Positions 21,746 through 32,612 of a stretch of 64,000 nt of DNA are shown in pieces. Origin of the DNA: Gambelia wislizenii (lineage: Eukaryota > Chordata > Lepidosauria > Squamata > Crotaphytidae); NCBI GenBank assembly GCA_030847615.1, contig JAUMIR010000005.1, forward strand, positions 166,312,596-166,376,595, given 5' to 3'. The notes beneath the pieces are model-generated. The model saw only the letters and a list, made by a program, of their open reading frames with translations, did no database searches and was not told the origin of the DNA. Positions within the stretch are counted from its first letter, which is position 1, and each line of letters opens with the position of its first letter. Made by a program: the position numbers and the translations under genes.

Positions 21746-24690
21746 CATGTGGTCACATCATGGCATTACCATGCCCCATGTGCCATCCATCCTGCAGATG
21801 ACAGATTGAGGAATCTGGCCTTCCACCTAATTACAGTTCCCCAATCTTACAGTCAGGCAAAGGAGCTAGCAGAATATAGCAAATCTAGGTGAGATCTAAT
21901 GCTTGGGGAAAACACACCATTGTTATGATCTAATGCACAACAAAACCCCTTACATTAAAAAGAAAATCACCACCACTAATTTGGGAACCCTGATACTTGT
22001 CTCAAGTATGAGCCTTTCACTGAAGTAGCCCTAAACATGCATTTGAGTGGTATTTTTTAAAAGACAATAATTATATGTTCCTGTGCAAGCTGATGTAGTT
22101 TCACTTTCCCATGATCTTTCACTGTAACTCAAACATATAATCAAAACAAGAGTGTTTTGCAGGCTTCATGCTGTGCCATTCTCCACATGTAGCATTTTTT
22201 AATCACTACTCTGATCACCTTTTTTGCCTGCAATGCAATAAATTACAATGAAATAGGGCTGAAAGACTATTTTAGCAATCGCTTCTGATAAATCTGAGGG
22301 TATGTAAGCACCAAGCAGTTCTTTAGCACATACTTACTCATATTTATCTGATTCTATGCTCTGTATAACCCCCACGGCTTTCACTCAGACAAATCTGTGC
22401 TCTTCAACAAAGAAAAGGTACAATGACCCAGGGCACAGATCTCAATCTATGCAGCTGTGAATAGATCTTAGTCTCATATTATGTGGGGACATGCACTGGT
22501 GACTTGCACTGAAAGAACATACATTACTCTATGAACTCCCCTTCTGGAAAAGTTTTCTCTTTACCCTCCATGGTTTGGTTAAGAGGTCTCTTTCCTGGTC
22601 AGCCATTGACAGGATGGATCCCATTTAAGTATTCTTTCTAGAATTTCTAGTGATCTTGTGGTTTTTTCCCTTTGTTTTATTATTCTTTATATTTCTGTTG
22701 TTGTTATGAGAAGTTGTGAAGCAGTACCATTTATTATAATGGTAATAATGTGTACTATTGGGGCACACAGGCAGCTATTATAAAGATACTGTGACCTCAT
22801 GGCTATAGTCATACGTGTACCCCAACAGTAAGGTTTCTGTGTACATTTGTCTCTTGTTTGTGGTCACTATTTAGATTTGTGTCATGGAAAGGGTGCAAAC
22901 ATATCAAAAGGAGATTAGCTAATGATGAGCCAAGCTGAGAGTGAATCAAAGAACAGAAGCGTTACACACACTCACACAAACACATACAAATGACTGATAC
23001 AGAATGGAAAAGTTGGTTAGATGAAACTAGGTAAGCCTGAATTAGCATCCAGGTGTATATCCAGAAAGCAATTAGTACAAAGATGGTCAGAAAAAGATAT
23101 AGTTGCCAAAGAAGGCAATTGGGAAGAGACTAGGGATTTCACAGACAGACAGAACAGGGAAATTGAAGATATTGCAAAATGTGGTTCAGCAACACAAGGG
23201 GATACAATGAAGAGATGACAGTTTAAAAAACAACAGCAACTGGTAGGTGAGACTAAATTTACACCACTCAAATCTATCTTCTCCAAACAACAAGGTATAT
23301 AAAGAGAATATTTGGGATACTGTAAATTTTACATAGCAATGCAAATTTCACTTTTTTCATCCTCATGCAATAATCTAGAAAATTAAAAAAGAAGCCATCC
23401 TCAGTGCAAATCTCTGTGACACAGCGGATCTTTTATGTTGGTTCAAGAAAATTTGCACATTTTCATGAATGCCTGTGTATGATTCTATTTTTGTAAAATG
23501 CACAGTACTGGAAAATATTTTAAATATTGCCTTGTAATAAAAGTACTTGCATTAGATGAGTTGTTTGTGATGAATCAGTCTTGTCCTGTTGTGCTTGCTG
23601 TGTGTTCATGTTCAATGTCAGAAAGAGGGGAGAGGCTCCAGTTTTGCCTGGAGACAGCAGTTTTATGGAAAATATATTTTACATAATTGCTAAATCTCAT
23701 GGTGAAAACAACAAGCAGCCATTTAGTGTCTTGGTTGTGTATGGGAAAGTGACATCTCTTGAGAGGTTGGAGAATTCTTGAGATGCTATCTTCCTACGCT
23801 CGAGAAAGCTAGAATATCTACAGATCTCTATTCTCAGTCTGGAGTTCAGGAGTTGTTCTCTTTGGATTTTTGAAACTTTTGCAATGTCTACATTTTTAAC
23901 TCACCTGTTTGGAAGGGTGTATATTCCATAAGAGTCTTCAGTGAACCAATAGCAAAATAACAAACAATTATGAATGGAAAGACACCTGGGGTGAGGGAGC
24001 TAACTGCAGGTAGTAGGCCGAGAAAGCAAATCCCAAATTAGATCACTTTGCAACAGAGGGAACATATTTTTAAAACCTTATGAGGATGAGGATGAGGGGT
24101 TATTCCCAGAACTGCCCCCAGTTTGATTGGAATAATGACTCAACAATAAGAAATCCATTTGTAACATTCCAAATTTTCATTCCTTGCACATGATGGAGTG
24201 CATGTATGTGTGTGTCTGTCGGGGCGGGGGGGGGAGGAATAGTTATTGCTAATATGATTAAGCAGAGGATTAGCCAGAGTAAATGACAACCCCAGCTGAT
24301 TCTCAGCCTTTTAGGGAACATGGACATTTCAGGATCATAGCAGATAAGGCATACTATAAAAACAGAAAGAAAGGTAGGCTTCTGAGTATCAGTAGGGTGT
24401 GACAGAGACATTTTAAATAATTACTTTGTGTATGTTCATAATGAACTCATAATGAAAATTGTAAAGCACATTCTTGGCATCCAGAAGGCCATAGGTTCAG
24501 TAGCTGACATACCTAGTTAAAGCTAGAACACTGCCTGAAAATCTGGAGAGCTCATGCCATTTGCTGTAGCTATGAAGGTGCCAGATGGGCCAGCTTTCCA
24601 ACTCTGTATCAAGTGGTTTCTTAGCTCTGTATCATGGAAAGCAGGTTCTGATAAATTAAATATCAGGACTCCTGAATATCTGCCCCCAAC
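21746..24690. other. Unassigned sequence, no gene seen
   Basis: No recognisable gene or repeat apart from a G-rich run (24220-24233) and ordinary A+T-rich DNA. ORFs at 23017-23286 and 24100-24411 have no family motifs and one is on the opposite strand of another ORF. Confidence 0.45.
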
Positions 24691-24892
24691 CCCAGCCTAC
24701 ACCTATAGCACTTTAATTCCTGAATCCTGGGATATGCAGTTTAGAGAGGGAGATTTAGACTTCTCTGCCAGAACAGTCTAGGCCCTCACCAAACTACAAC
24801 CCCTAGGATTTCACAGGATGCACCCATGGCATTGAAAGTGGGATCATAATGCTATAACTGTATAAGTGTGAAAGCCACACTACCATGCTGAA
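24691..24892. mobile_element. hAT-like MITE, family D (GCTTTCACAC ends), truncated copy
   Basis: The right end, read inverted, is GGCTTTCACACTTATACAGT then TTATGATCCCACTTTCAATG, matching the ends of 58853-59050. The CCAAACTACAACCCCTAGGATT and CCATGGCA.T blocks are also shared. The left end is not recognisable. Confidence 0.55.
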
Positions 24893-25764
24893 CCCAAGTT
24901 CTTAAACAACTTACAGTTTGTCCCTTTTGCCAGATTGCAGCTGAGTGAATGCTCAGCTTGAGGCATTTGACCTTTGCCAGTTCCTCTACAAAATGTACTG
25001 ATCCATGCCTACCAGATTAAAAATTAGCTACCTTACAGGCTATTCACTCCCAAATGTCATACAGTGCCATTCTTGACATTACAAACATGTCAAAATATAG
25101 ATTTAATGACATATTTTGAGATAAGGTGCACATTTAAACACATATTCAAGTCAAACAAATATTGAAATACATATTATAGATTTTTAAAAATTGCAGATTA
25201 ATGCAGAAATAATATGGAAGTATGGCTAAAGCATGCAAACCTAACACAGACTGGAAAAAGACAGTCACCCATCCTCACTTTAAGAACTTTTCTACATGGT
25301 TCCTATTTTCAGACTATTTTATCTTAATTGCAAATTTACTGTTCTGCCTTATTTGCTTAAACTGGTAAGGTTAATCAGCTTAAGATAAACTTCACTAATT
25401 ATTTTAAAAGTGGCTAGAACTATTCTGGAAAGACCTCAGAGGAGCTATACTATTTACAGGCTGGTGCTGAAGGAGGCAGTTTGGTATTTCAAGCAAATCT
25501 GCCCCCACAAGAACACAATAAGGCTTAAATGCAATTGTCCCAACTGGAGTACTTTCACAGAATCAATGGTAACTTGTAACAAAAATACTTGTTTTGTGTA
25601 GTTCTAGGTATCAGTAAAACTCAAACAGGAGTAAAATAACAAAACCCAAGGATACTTAATACTTAAACAAGTCTGCAGTCAACTCCTCAGTCTCTCTATA
25701 GGTATGTGTGCTGAATCACTTCCTGCTAGCTGTTCCCTTATTCCTTGTATTTCTTCTGTGTCAC
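24893..25764. other. Unassigned AT-rich sequence
   Basis: Nothing recognised. ACATATTTTGA.ATAAGGTGCACATTTAAACACATATTCAAG (25110-25150) is locally repetitive but not an obvious element. Confidence 0.45.
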
Positions 25765-26270
25765 TAGGGGCTTGTCTAAATGGTGAAAATACTCCTCATA
25801 GAATTCAAGGAGAATACCATTTGTCTAAATGGGATCTTGTAGCGATTCGCTGTATTCAGAAGAAGGGAGGCCAAAAACACCATATACTGTGCTGGAAAAG
25901 CCTTCATGACATTTCCTGAAGTTAAAAAAAAAAACTGTGAAGGAAATGTGCTTTCCTGCTCATAGGGACAATAAATTCAAATTGCAGCACATTCTTGGCA
26001 ATGACAGAAATGGATTGCAGATTGGTTGGATGTGCGTGGGGGGGGGCAGAGCTTGCCAGGAATGAAGTGGCCAGAACTGCCATGTTGAATGTTCACAGTA
26101 GCAATTGTACTCTGAGGCAATAGAACGTGTGTGGTTTTTTTAAAGCTTGTTTAAGTGGAAGGTTGCACTTCCTCACCCTGGATTAACTTTTTTAAAAAAA
26201 TACTGTTTGACAGTGGCAACTTGGGGAGAATAAAAGTGTGAGTAATCCACTCGTACCCACTATCTTGATT
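25765..26270. mobile_element. hAT-like MITE, family A, copy 2
   Basis: The left end AGGGGCTTGTCTAAATGGTG is followed by CTCCTCATAGAATTCAAGGA, then a second TTTGTCTAAATGGGATC and CTGTATTCAGAAG. These are collinear with the reversed right end of 50716-51318 and with 7067. The right limit is set roughly at the CTATCTTGATTCGC block also present at 7530. It is non-coding. Confidence 0.55.
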
Positions 26271-26534
26271 CGCAGGCATGCCTGTGTGAACATCAAACAC
26301 AGATTGCTTTGCATACCTGTGATCTTGCCAAAAAACAAAACAAAACGTGGAGACAAATGGACATTGCTGCAAATTGGAGTTACTGCACACCAATCCAAAT
26401 TTTATTGCCATATAGACAACCCTCAATTTCTCTTCCTGCCTTCTGCCTTAACCTTCCTGCTTAGTTCCATGTATATTCCTACAACACTTATATAAGGCCC
26501 ACCAATTGAATGAAACTGGTTGGCTCTAACAATG

Positions 26535-26700
26535 GGATTTTATTTATTTATTTACCTTACTTCCCACCTTCTGGGTTCCACTATAACCAAGTGCCACTAA
26601 AAAAAAATTATAATAAAAAAAGAGTTTAAAAATAATTAAATAGGCTTTTATATTAGAAAGAGCACTCACTAAAAAGAAATTTAAAAATTTAAAATATTAC
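26535..26700 (-). mobile_element. SINE/LINE 3' tail
   Basis: ATTTTATTTATTTATTTACC then TTCCCACCTTCTGGGTTCC and A-rich DNA, the minus-strand tail type described at 2625. Confidence 0.5.
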
Positions 26701-26727
26701 CATGAGAATACAAACAGAACACTCCTC

Positions 26728-26732
26728 CCTTT
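26728..26732. repeat. Target duplication CCTTT, left
   Basis: Five bases directly before the solo LTR; the same CCTTT follows it at 27153-27157. Confidence 0.8.
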
Positions 26733-27152
26733 TGTGGCAAACTCTGTTAACTCCTACTCACACATACAACAGGCACTGATTAAGTTTGCTTTTCTTGTCA
26801 GGATATAGATGTCTACGGTAACACCATAGACAGTTCGGAAGCTTGGGCAGGAAAATACCTTTGTTAGTACACTCTGCCAGTTTCAGTTCCATCCCCCCCT
26901 GGCCATTACAGTTATCTATAGTTATGCAGCCCTCCTCACACATTCCCAGGCACTCTACAGCAACCAGTGATCTTGGTGCACTGCTGAGACACTTCTCCCA
27001 GACATACCTTCCCCAGTTCCCAAAATGCCTTCTTCTCATGTCAGGTCACTGGTAGTATGAAGCACAGGCCTAGTAATGCTAACTACTACATATCCCAGCC
27101 ACCTAAACCCTAAACAGCATTCTAATTAACAAGCACCACCACAGACCTGACA
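26733..27152 (-). mobile_element. Solo LTR of the Gypsy family
   Basis: Read on the minus strand, it starts TGTCAGGTCTGTGG and ends TTTGCCACA, 420 bp. It shares CTCCTACTCACACATACAACAGG, CGGTAACACCA, the CCAGTTTCA region and TGTCAGGTCACTGGT with the LTR at 3514-3956, in the same orientation. It is flanked by an exact 5-bp duplication (CCTTT). No internal region remains, so it arose by recombination between two LTRs of a full insertion. The LTR at 3514 is 23 bp longer, which suggests different subfamilies or indels. Confidence 0.88.
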
Positions 27153-27157
27153 CCTTT
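27153..27157. repeat. Target duplication CCTTT, right
   Basis: Matches 26728-26732 exactly; five bases is the length produced by Ty3/Gypsy integrases. Confidence 0.8.
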
Positions 27158-27956
27158 ATAAAAACAAAGCACCTTCTTATACCTCCAGCTGTTCCATTTT
27201 TTTGCAACCTCTCCTAATTTGTGTGTTCTTCATTTTTTTTCATTATTTTTGTTATAAGTTGAAAAATACAACAAAGCTTACACAAACTAAAATAAAAAAG
27301 ACAGTAAAAAATACAGGGAAGAAGGAAGAAAGAGTGAAGAAAAAAATTGATTTCCAATCATCCTTATGGTATTTATAGATACATACAGTTATACATTGCT
27401 CCTCTCATAACAAAAGCAACTGTTCCAATAATCTAATCTCATTAATTATCAATGCCCGAAATCACCAGTTCTTCCCACTTTTTATTTTTCCCCAAACCTT
27501 AAGAAAACTTTCATCAACAACTTTTCTCTAGTCAAATCCATTAACATATCAAATTCTACTAGAATTTATCAACTCCAATGCCCATCCCTCCTTTCCCACA
27601 AACATCTAAATTCCCCTTACACATTCTAAACATTCCAAACAATAATTTCTTGGTTTATTCCATAAGAAACTCAATTATCTACTTCAAAGTTATAACATAC
27701 TCCAAATCTCTATCTCCTTAACACCTACATTTCTGTTCATCTATCCTTATATTATAACCAAACCATTCTATGGTAACTATGCATAATTTTGTAAAACTTC
27801 ATTTTCAAGAAATTCATTTTATAAACATGTTCCTTAAAAACATAACATTATCCAATTTTTAAAATCTCTTACATTTCCATTAATCACCAGTACATTATAA
27901 GTAGAATTCATAAGCCATTTAGAACACATTCTGAAATGTGTTCTTCATTTTATATT
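27158..27956. other. A+T-rich, pyrimidine-biased sequence; possible retroelement UTR
   Basis: The plus strand is strongly A/C/T-rich and G-poor from about 27230 to 27900, as expected for the reverse complement of a retroelement UTR rich in A, G and T. No open frame or recognised motif supports a specific family. Confidence 0.3.
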
Positions 27957-28062
27957 TCATAGAATCATAGAATCATAGAGTTGGAAGAGACCTCAAGGGC
28001 CATTCAGTCCAACCCCCTGCCATGCAGGATTTACACAATCAAGTCATTCCTGACACATGGCT
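27957..28062 (-). mobile_element. CR1 LINE 3' end, copy 2 (short)
   Basis: TCATAGAATCATAGAATCAT then GAGTTGGAAGAGACCTCAAG and TCCAACCCCCTGCCATGCAG. The repeated ATAGAATC octamers are the CR1 3' end. Similarity is lost after about 100 bases, so this is a very short 5'-truncated copy. Confidence 0.85.
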
Positions 28063-28710
28063 TCCTTCTGTGCGCCCTGCTTCACTTCATCCCATCTTGG
28101 CTCTTTATGCATCTGTGCTGTCCACATCTCCTTTGTTTTCCAACTTCCTGTTCTCGTGCAATGGTCTGTCCCATTCAGCTTCCTTGAGTAACTTCTACAT
28201 AATGCAAAGACCCTTCCTTGTTCTCTGCTATCTAGTGAATCAGACTCCTTTAGTAGTCTACTGATCAGCAGTCACTATGGGTTGTCATAAACCCTCTGAG
28301 ACCTTAGGCTGTCAATGTTCAAAACCCTCCCCTATTTGACTTAGCAGTGTGGAAGCCTTCTAAGTAACATCCTGTTACCATGACAGCATCCCTTCCAATT
28401 CAGAGGCAACAACTGTGATGTTTTCGAGCACAAGTGTGTAGGATACATCCTGCAATCACAGTCAAAATATCTGTTACAAATGTGATGGTAAGAGGTTAAC
28501 TTGAAGATACAACAAAGTGTTCTGAAATTTGTAATAATCAAACTTTTAAATCACCCAGGTACATCAAGTAACAAGCTTTTGATAGTTCATGTATGCAGTT
28601 TGTTGCTGGGGGAAATGCACACCTAATGGATGATAGCTTGAATGCAGGTAGCATAGATGTCAAGAATGGATACAATCAAAGATCAGTGAGAACTCTCCGT
28701 TATGATAGTA
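28063..28710. other. Unassigned sequence
   Basis: No gene recognised; overlapping ORFs at 27981-28264 in two frames carry no motif. Confidence 0.4.
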
Positions 28711-28941
28711 CAGTTGTCCCTTCTTATTCACTGGGGTTTGGTTCCAAGACCCAATTGTGGATACCAAAATCCGTGAATACTCAAGTCCAATTATATGGAA
28801 TAGCATACCAAAATGGTGCCCCTTATATAAGATGGCAAAATCAAGGTTTGCTTTTTGGATTATTATTTTTTTAAGAATATTTTCAAGCAATGAATACTTA
28901 AATCCGTGGATACCAAATCCATGGATACGGAGGGACAACTG
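28711..28941. mobile_element. Tigger/pogo-like MITE, copy 3 (complete)
   Basis: CAGTTGTCCCTTCTTATTCA and the inverted ACGGAGGGACAACTG bound a 231-bp element with TA on each side (28709-28710, 28942-28943). It lies in reverse orientation relative to the copy at 15041, as shown by TTCCAAGACCC near its left end and CCTTATATAAGATGGCAAAA inside. Confidence 0.9.
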
Positions 28942-28983
28942 TATAAAGCAGTGAGGCTGTCAAAAAATGTCTTTGTCTATTCC

Positions 28984-29110
28984 AGTGGTTCTTAAACTTT
29001 TCTTTATCAGGGACCCCCTTTAAATATCTTCTGTTGCTGGAGACCCACAAGACATAGCTCAAGATTTAAAACAACAAGAGCAATAATATATGATGATGAT
29101 GATACATTTA
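28984..29110. mobile_element. hAT-like element, left-end fragment
   Basis: CAGTGGTTCTTAAACTTTTC then TCAGGGACCCCC is the common start of vertebrate hAT elements (CAGTGGTTCTCAAAC...). A right end was not found, so the extent is unknown. Confidence 0.45.
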
Positions 29111-29429
29111 CACCATCCATTAAACCTTCCCTCAGAGACACTGGAGTGTAAAGGAAAATTTTTCTCCTACTTCTTTCTGCAAGTTTGTAGCTGGAGTGGA
29201 TTAAATGGCAATGTGCAGGCCAAACCAGCCTTTGCCCTGGCTCCTATCACATGATCCACTGCAGGAGGAGGTGGGCTGAACAGCCTTCAAGCCTTCATGG
29301 GCAGCTTTTTTTGTCTGCTATACAAACTTAAACAGTCCCCTTTGAGATGGTTTAAGTGGTGCATCAATCACCATGACAAACACTATTTGCAGCAAAAACA
29401 TTACTCAGAGCAAAACATTCTCTGCATCT

Positions 29430-30400
29430 GTGTTCCCCCATCAATGAGAATTTCCATCACCCCTCCAAATATTTTTCCAATCCTTTCCACATTCCAGCAC
29501 AATTTTCTTGAAACAACAGGACATCCACTATCATGTTAACATCATCACAATATGTATTTTTCCCCAAAGTTTTAAAATTTAAAACTTTCATCAACACAGG
29601 TTGGCCTTCAATATTCATATACATTTCTTTAATCAGATCTTTCCCCTTCTTTTCACTTATAGTTTCAATTGGACATTCCAGTCTTTCCACTTTCTCTTCA
29701 CTTTGTGTTATAACCCCAACTGCTTGCTTCACAAATTGTTTAAATTCCTTAAATTCATTTTTTCAGATATTCCTTAAATCCTTCTTTTGATTCAGTGAAA
29801 CCAATTTTCCGGCCTCTCTTCCCATCACTGCTATAAAATTTCTGAGGGAGACTCCATCTTCTTGGATTCAGCAATTAAAAGGTTAAAAACCAGAGAATAA
29901 TCCAGTTCAGTCTCAGTAGTGCAATAGCTCCAACACCACCATCTGGTTATTCTCAATGCTCCCAGCATTATTGTCTTGCAATTTAAATAAAGTCTCTTTC
30001 TAATGAAGAGTTGTCCTCTTTATTTGAAACACATTGGATGGTAAAATAAAAATCCTTTATCTTTTAAAGTTGCTGTTTCTTCAGTTTGTTATAAAACTTT
30101 CTTAAGTTGAAAATTATTATATTTTTTAACGTTTTCTTTTTTAGCTGAAATTTCTTTTTTACTCTGATCTTATATACAAAAAGAAAGATACTCACCAGAA
30201 TATTTTGTTATCACTGCCAGTCAGAAGACTTCTCTTCATTTACAATTTAAGGTATTAAACCAGGAAAGTGATTAATAAAGTGGGGGGTTTGCAGTTGCAA
30301 TGTCCTTTAAGGCTTGCTAATCAGCCAGAGCTTTGATGTTCCTCCTGTGACTCCATGCTGCTCAAAACTCACTTCTGACCACCACCAATTAGTGAGTTCC
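29430..30400 (-). mobile_element. Possible L1-like LINE 5' region with ORF1 start
   Basis: The minus strand has one open stretch (29457-29732) of 91 codons with a charged, coiled-coil-like start (SEEKVERLECPIETISEKKG) after EFKEF-type residues. Upstream DNA reads as a leader with a GATGGAGTC-type segment. That layout fits an L1-type 5' UTR plus ORF1. No RNA-binding motif is complete enough to settle it. Confidence 0.35.
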
Positions 30401-30704
30401 TCATGAAGAGCAGTGATCCTGACTACTTGTGGGCAATCCCTATGCTCTCTTCCTTGTCTGGAGAGAGTTCTGTCAGTGAATTAATTGCTAATCAGCTCAC
30501 TATTCTGCTGCTTCGTTTCTCTGCCTTGGAGCATGAAGCGGAAATGCCAATTCCATATATTTCCCACCTAGAAGTCCCTATATATTTTTCTTCATTAATA
30601 ACTTTTGTCATTTAATCACATTATGATGTTGATTGGCCACATATGCCCCAGTTTTCATCTGTGAAATGTTGGGGAATATGCATTATGCAACAATGAGCAA
30701 ATAT

Positions 30705-31260
30705 GAAGTTGAAGGCTTTCACGACTGGCATCCGTAGATTTTCCTTGGGTTTTTTCCAGGCTGTGTGACCATGTTCTGGAATAGTTTCTTTCTGACGTTT
30801 TGCCTGCATCTGTGGCTGGCATCTTCAGAGAATGGCTGGGTAGGTGTGTGTGTTTATATGCTGTGAACCCCTGTTGGGGAGGATATGTAAATTTGTGTAA
30901 TTGAATGGTTAGTTTCTGGGTATAGAAATGCAAGGCTCATTAGTGTCTGTTTGGCTAATGGTTGGTTGATGGGCCATTATCTGCTGGGAATCCCCCTGTC
31001 CCTGGGTGGAATTCTTTTGTAAGTGTTGAGTTTTGATTCTATTGTATTTCAAAACTAGGAGCCAGATTTTGTTTACTTTTAAGGTTTCTTCTTTCCTGTT
31101 GAAGTTGTCCAGGCGTTTGTGGATTTCAATAGCTTCTCTGTGCATTCTGACATGATAGGTGTTGCCTGGTCTAGAATTTCTGTTTTCAACCAGCATTTTG
31201 TGTCCAGGTTGGTTTATAGCAAGTTCTGCTACTGATGATTTTTATGACTAGCCCAGTCTG
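30705..31260 (-). mobile_element. Penelope-like element: GIY-YIG C-terminus and tail (left arm)
   Basis: The minus strand encodes (about 31196-31060) YHVRMHREAIEIHKRLDNFN and then RKEETLKVNKIWL, the end of a Penelope-like GIY-YIG domain, in which R/H-REA-EI-K..NFNR is a familiar pattern. The non-coding tail follows down to 30705 and pairs with the plus-strand copy at 31290-31565. Frameshifts and stops are present. TTCTGACGTTTTGCCTGCAT and TGGCATCTTCAGAG reproduce the candidate ribozyme core in reverse. Confidence 0.65.
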
Positions 31261-31568
31261 CAGTGTCTCTCATGTTCTGACTATCATGTCCACCCAGGGA
31301 CAGGGAGATTCCCAGCAGATAATGGCCCATTAACCAATCATTAACCAAATGGACACTAACAAGCCTTTCATTTCTATACCCAGAAACTAACCATTCAATT
31401 ACCCAAATTTACATATACTCCCCAACAGGGGTTCACAGCATATAAACTCCACACACACACACACCTACACAACCATTCTTTGAGGATGCCAGCCACAGAT
31501 GCAGTTGAAACATCAGAAATAAACTATTCCAGAACATGGCCTCACAGCCCGGAAAAAAAACCAAGGAA
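31261..31568 (+). mobile_element. Penelope-like element tail, right arm of an inverted pair
   Basis: CACCCAGGGACAGGGAGATT at 31291 through CCCAGCAGATAATGGCCCAT, GGGGTTCACAGCATATAAAC, GCCACAGATGCAGTTGAAAC and CATGGCCTCACAGCCCGGAA is the reverse complement of 30735-31010. The pair makes a head-to-head arrangement with arms of about 285 bp and a central spacer that holds the coding fragment. Inverted and tandem end structures are common for Penelope-like elements. A (CA)n run at 31448-31462 lies within. Confidence 0.7.
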
Positions 31569-31712
31569 AATCTAACAAGCAAATAGACCAAAGTCTGTTG
31601 AAATAAAAAAGGTCTTTGCCTGACCATGGAAAGAGAGCAGAGAAGGGGTCAGCCTAGCCTCCTCTGGAAGGGACCAGCTGCTGAGAAGAACTTCTCATCA
31701 TGTGTCCTACCA

Positions 31713-32234
31713 AGGGGTCATCTACACAGTTCAGAATGCCCTTGTTCCCTGCTGGTATAGGTTACCTGCAGATAAAACACCTTCCTCCCCTGTTCGTGGC
31801 ATGAAACAAGAGGAAATCCAGATCACCACACCGGTCCATTTCTACAGCCACCATCACCTGCATCCCACTTTCTGGATCCAGGAAGCCAACCTGAAGCATG
31901 TGAGCAAGGTCCCCTGCATGTGCCCAGCCTTGGTCACATGCTGTGGACCTGCTTCCTGGCTTCAGAAGAGCGATGGCAGATAGCAGCTGCAGAAATGGGC
32001 CAGCATGCCAGAATAGGCTACTGTGATCACATTGGTCCCAATCCATTTTTTGCTGGCTGGAGTGGTTCTTCACAGGTATTTTTTTCAAAAATGGTGTAAT
32101 AGGCTTTACCTGTCTTGGCCTCATGGGCATTAGGACTGCCCGGGGGCAAAACCGGCAAATACCCTGCATTGTCTGGACTGCAGGGCTCAATGATGGGACC
32201 AAGATGAGGTAAATAGCCCATTTGGAGAAGCCCT
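31713..32234. mobile_element. hAT-like MITE, family C, copy 1
   Basis: The left end AGGGGTCATCTACACAGTTC and the right end GATGAGGTAAATAGCCCATT then GGAGAAGCCCTT match the termini of copies at 60215 and 63671. CTGCATTGTCTGGACTGCAG and GGGCTCAATGA near the right end, and GCTTCAGAAGAGC in the middle, are shared with 60215. The 146-codon minus ORF (31762-32202) lies fully inside and has no counterpart in the other copies, so it is chance. Confidence 0.7.
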
Positions 32235-32324
32235 TAACGTGCCTGTGATGATGATGGGACCAAAAGGCAATCTTCCCCTCAGGTTTTTAAACTCAGGTTG
32301 ACTCATACAGGGAGATTTTATTTA

Positions 32325-32612
32325 TTATTTATTACAGTATTTATACCCCACTCTTCAGCCTCAAATGCTCTCAGAGCAGCTTACAAACTGTTAAGCAATA
32401 GCACTTACACATCTACACCACTTTATAGTGCACAAGGAATTCTCTAAGCAGTTTCCAATGTGCGTTAGCTAATTGTCCCCACAAGCCAGGTAGTCATTTT
32501 ACCGACTTACATAAGGATGGAAGGCTAAGTGACCCTTGGAGCCCTTGGGATCAAACTCACAACACTGTGGGTGCAGTACCGACATTTGACCACTGCACCA
32601 CCAGGCTTCCAA
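32325..32612 (-). mobile_element. tRNA-derived SINE, near full length
   Basis: On the minus strand, GGAAGCCTGGTGGTGCAGTG includes a pol III A-box-like TGGTGCAGTGG, and GTTGTGAGTTTGATCCC is a B-box. Then come CCTTCCATCCTTATGTAAG, GGGGACAATTAGCTAACGCA and a 3' tail ending GTAAGCTGCTCTGAGAGCAT and GGGGTATAAATACTGTAATA with ATTT/AAT repeats. It is the same family as 55721-55940, which has a shorter tail. The tail resembles L2/CR1-type LINE ends and probably supplied mobilisation in trans. Confidence 0.8.

Noticed and set aside
27981..28187. Plus-strand ORF starting in the CR1 3' end
   Set aside because: It is the antisense of the CR1 terminus and unassigned flank.
31762..32202. 146-codon minus-strand ORF
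   Set aside because: It lies wholly inside a non-autonomous MITE (31713-32234); the other two copies of that family do not keep it open.
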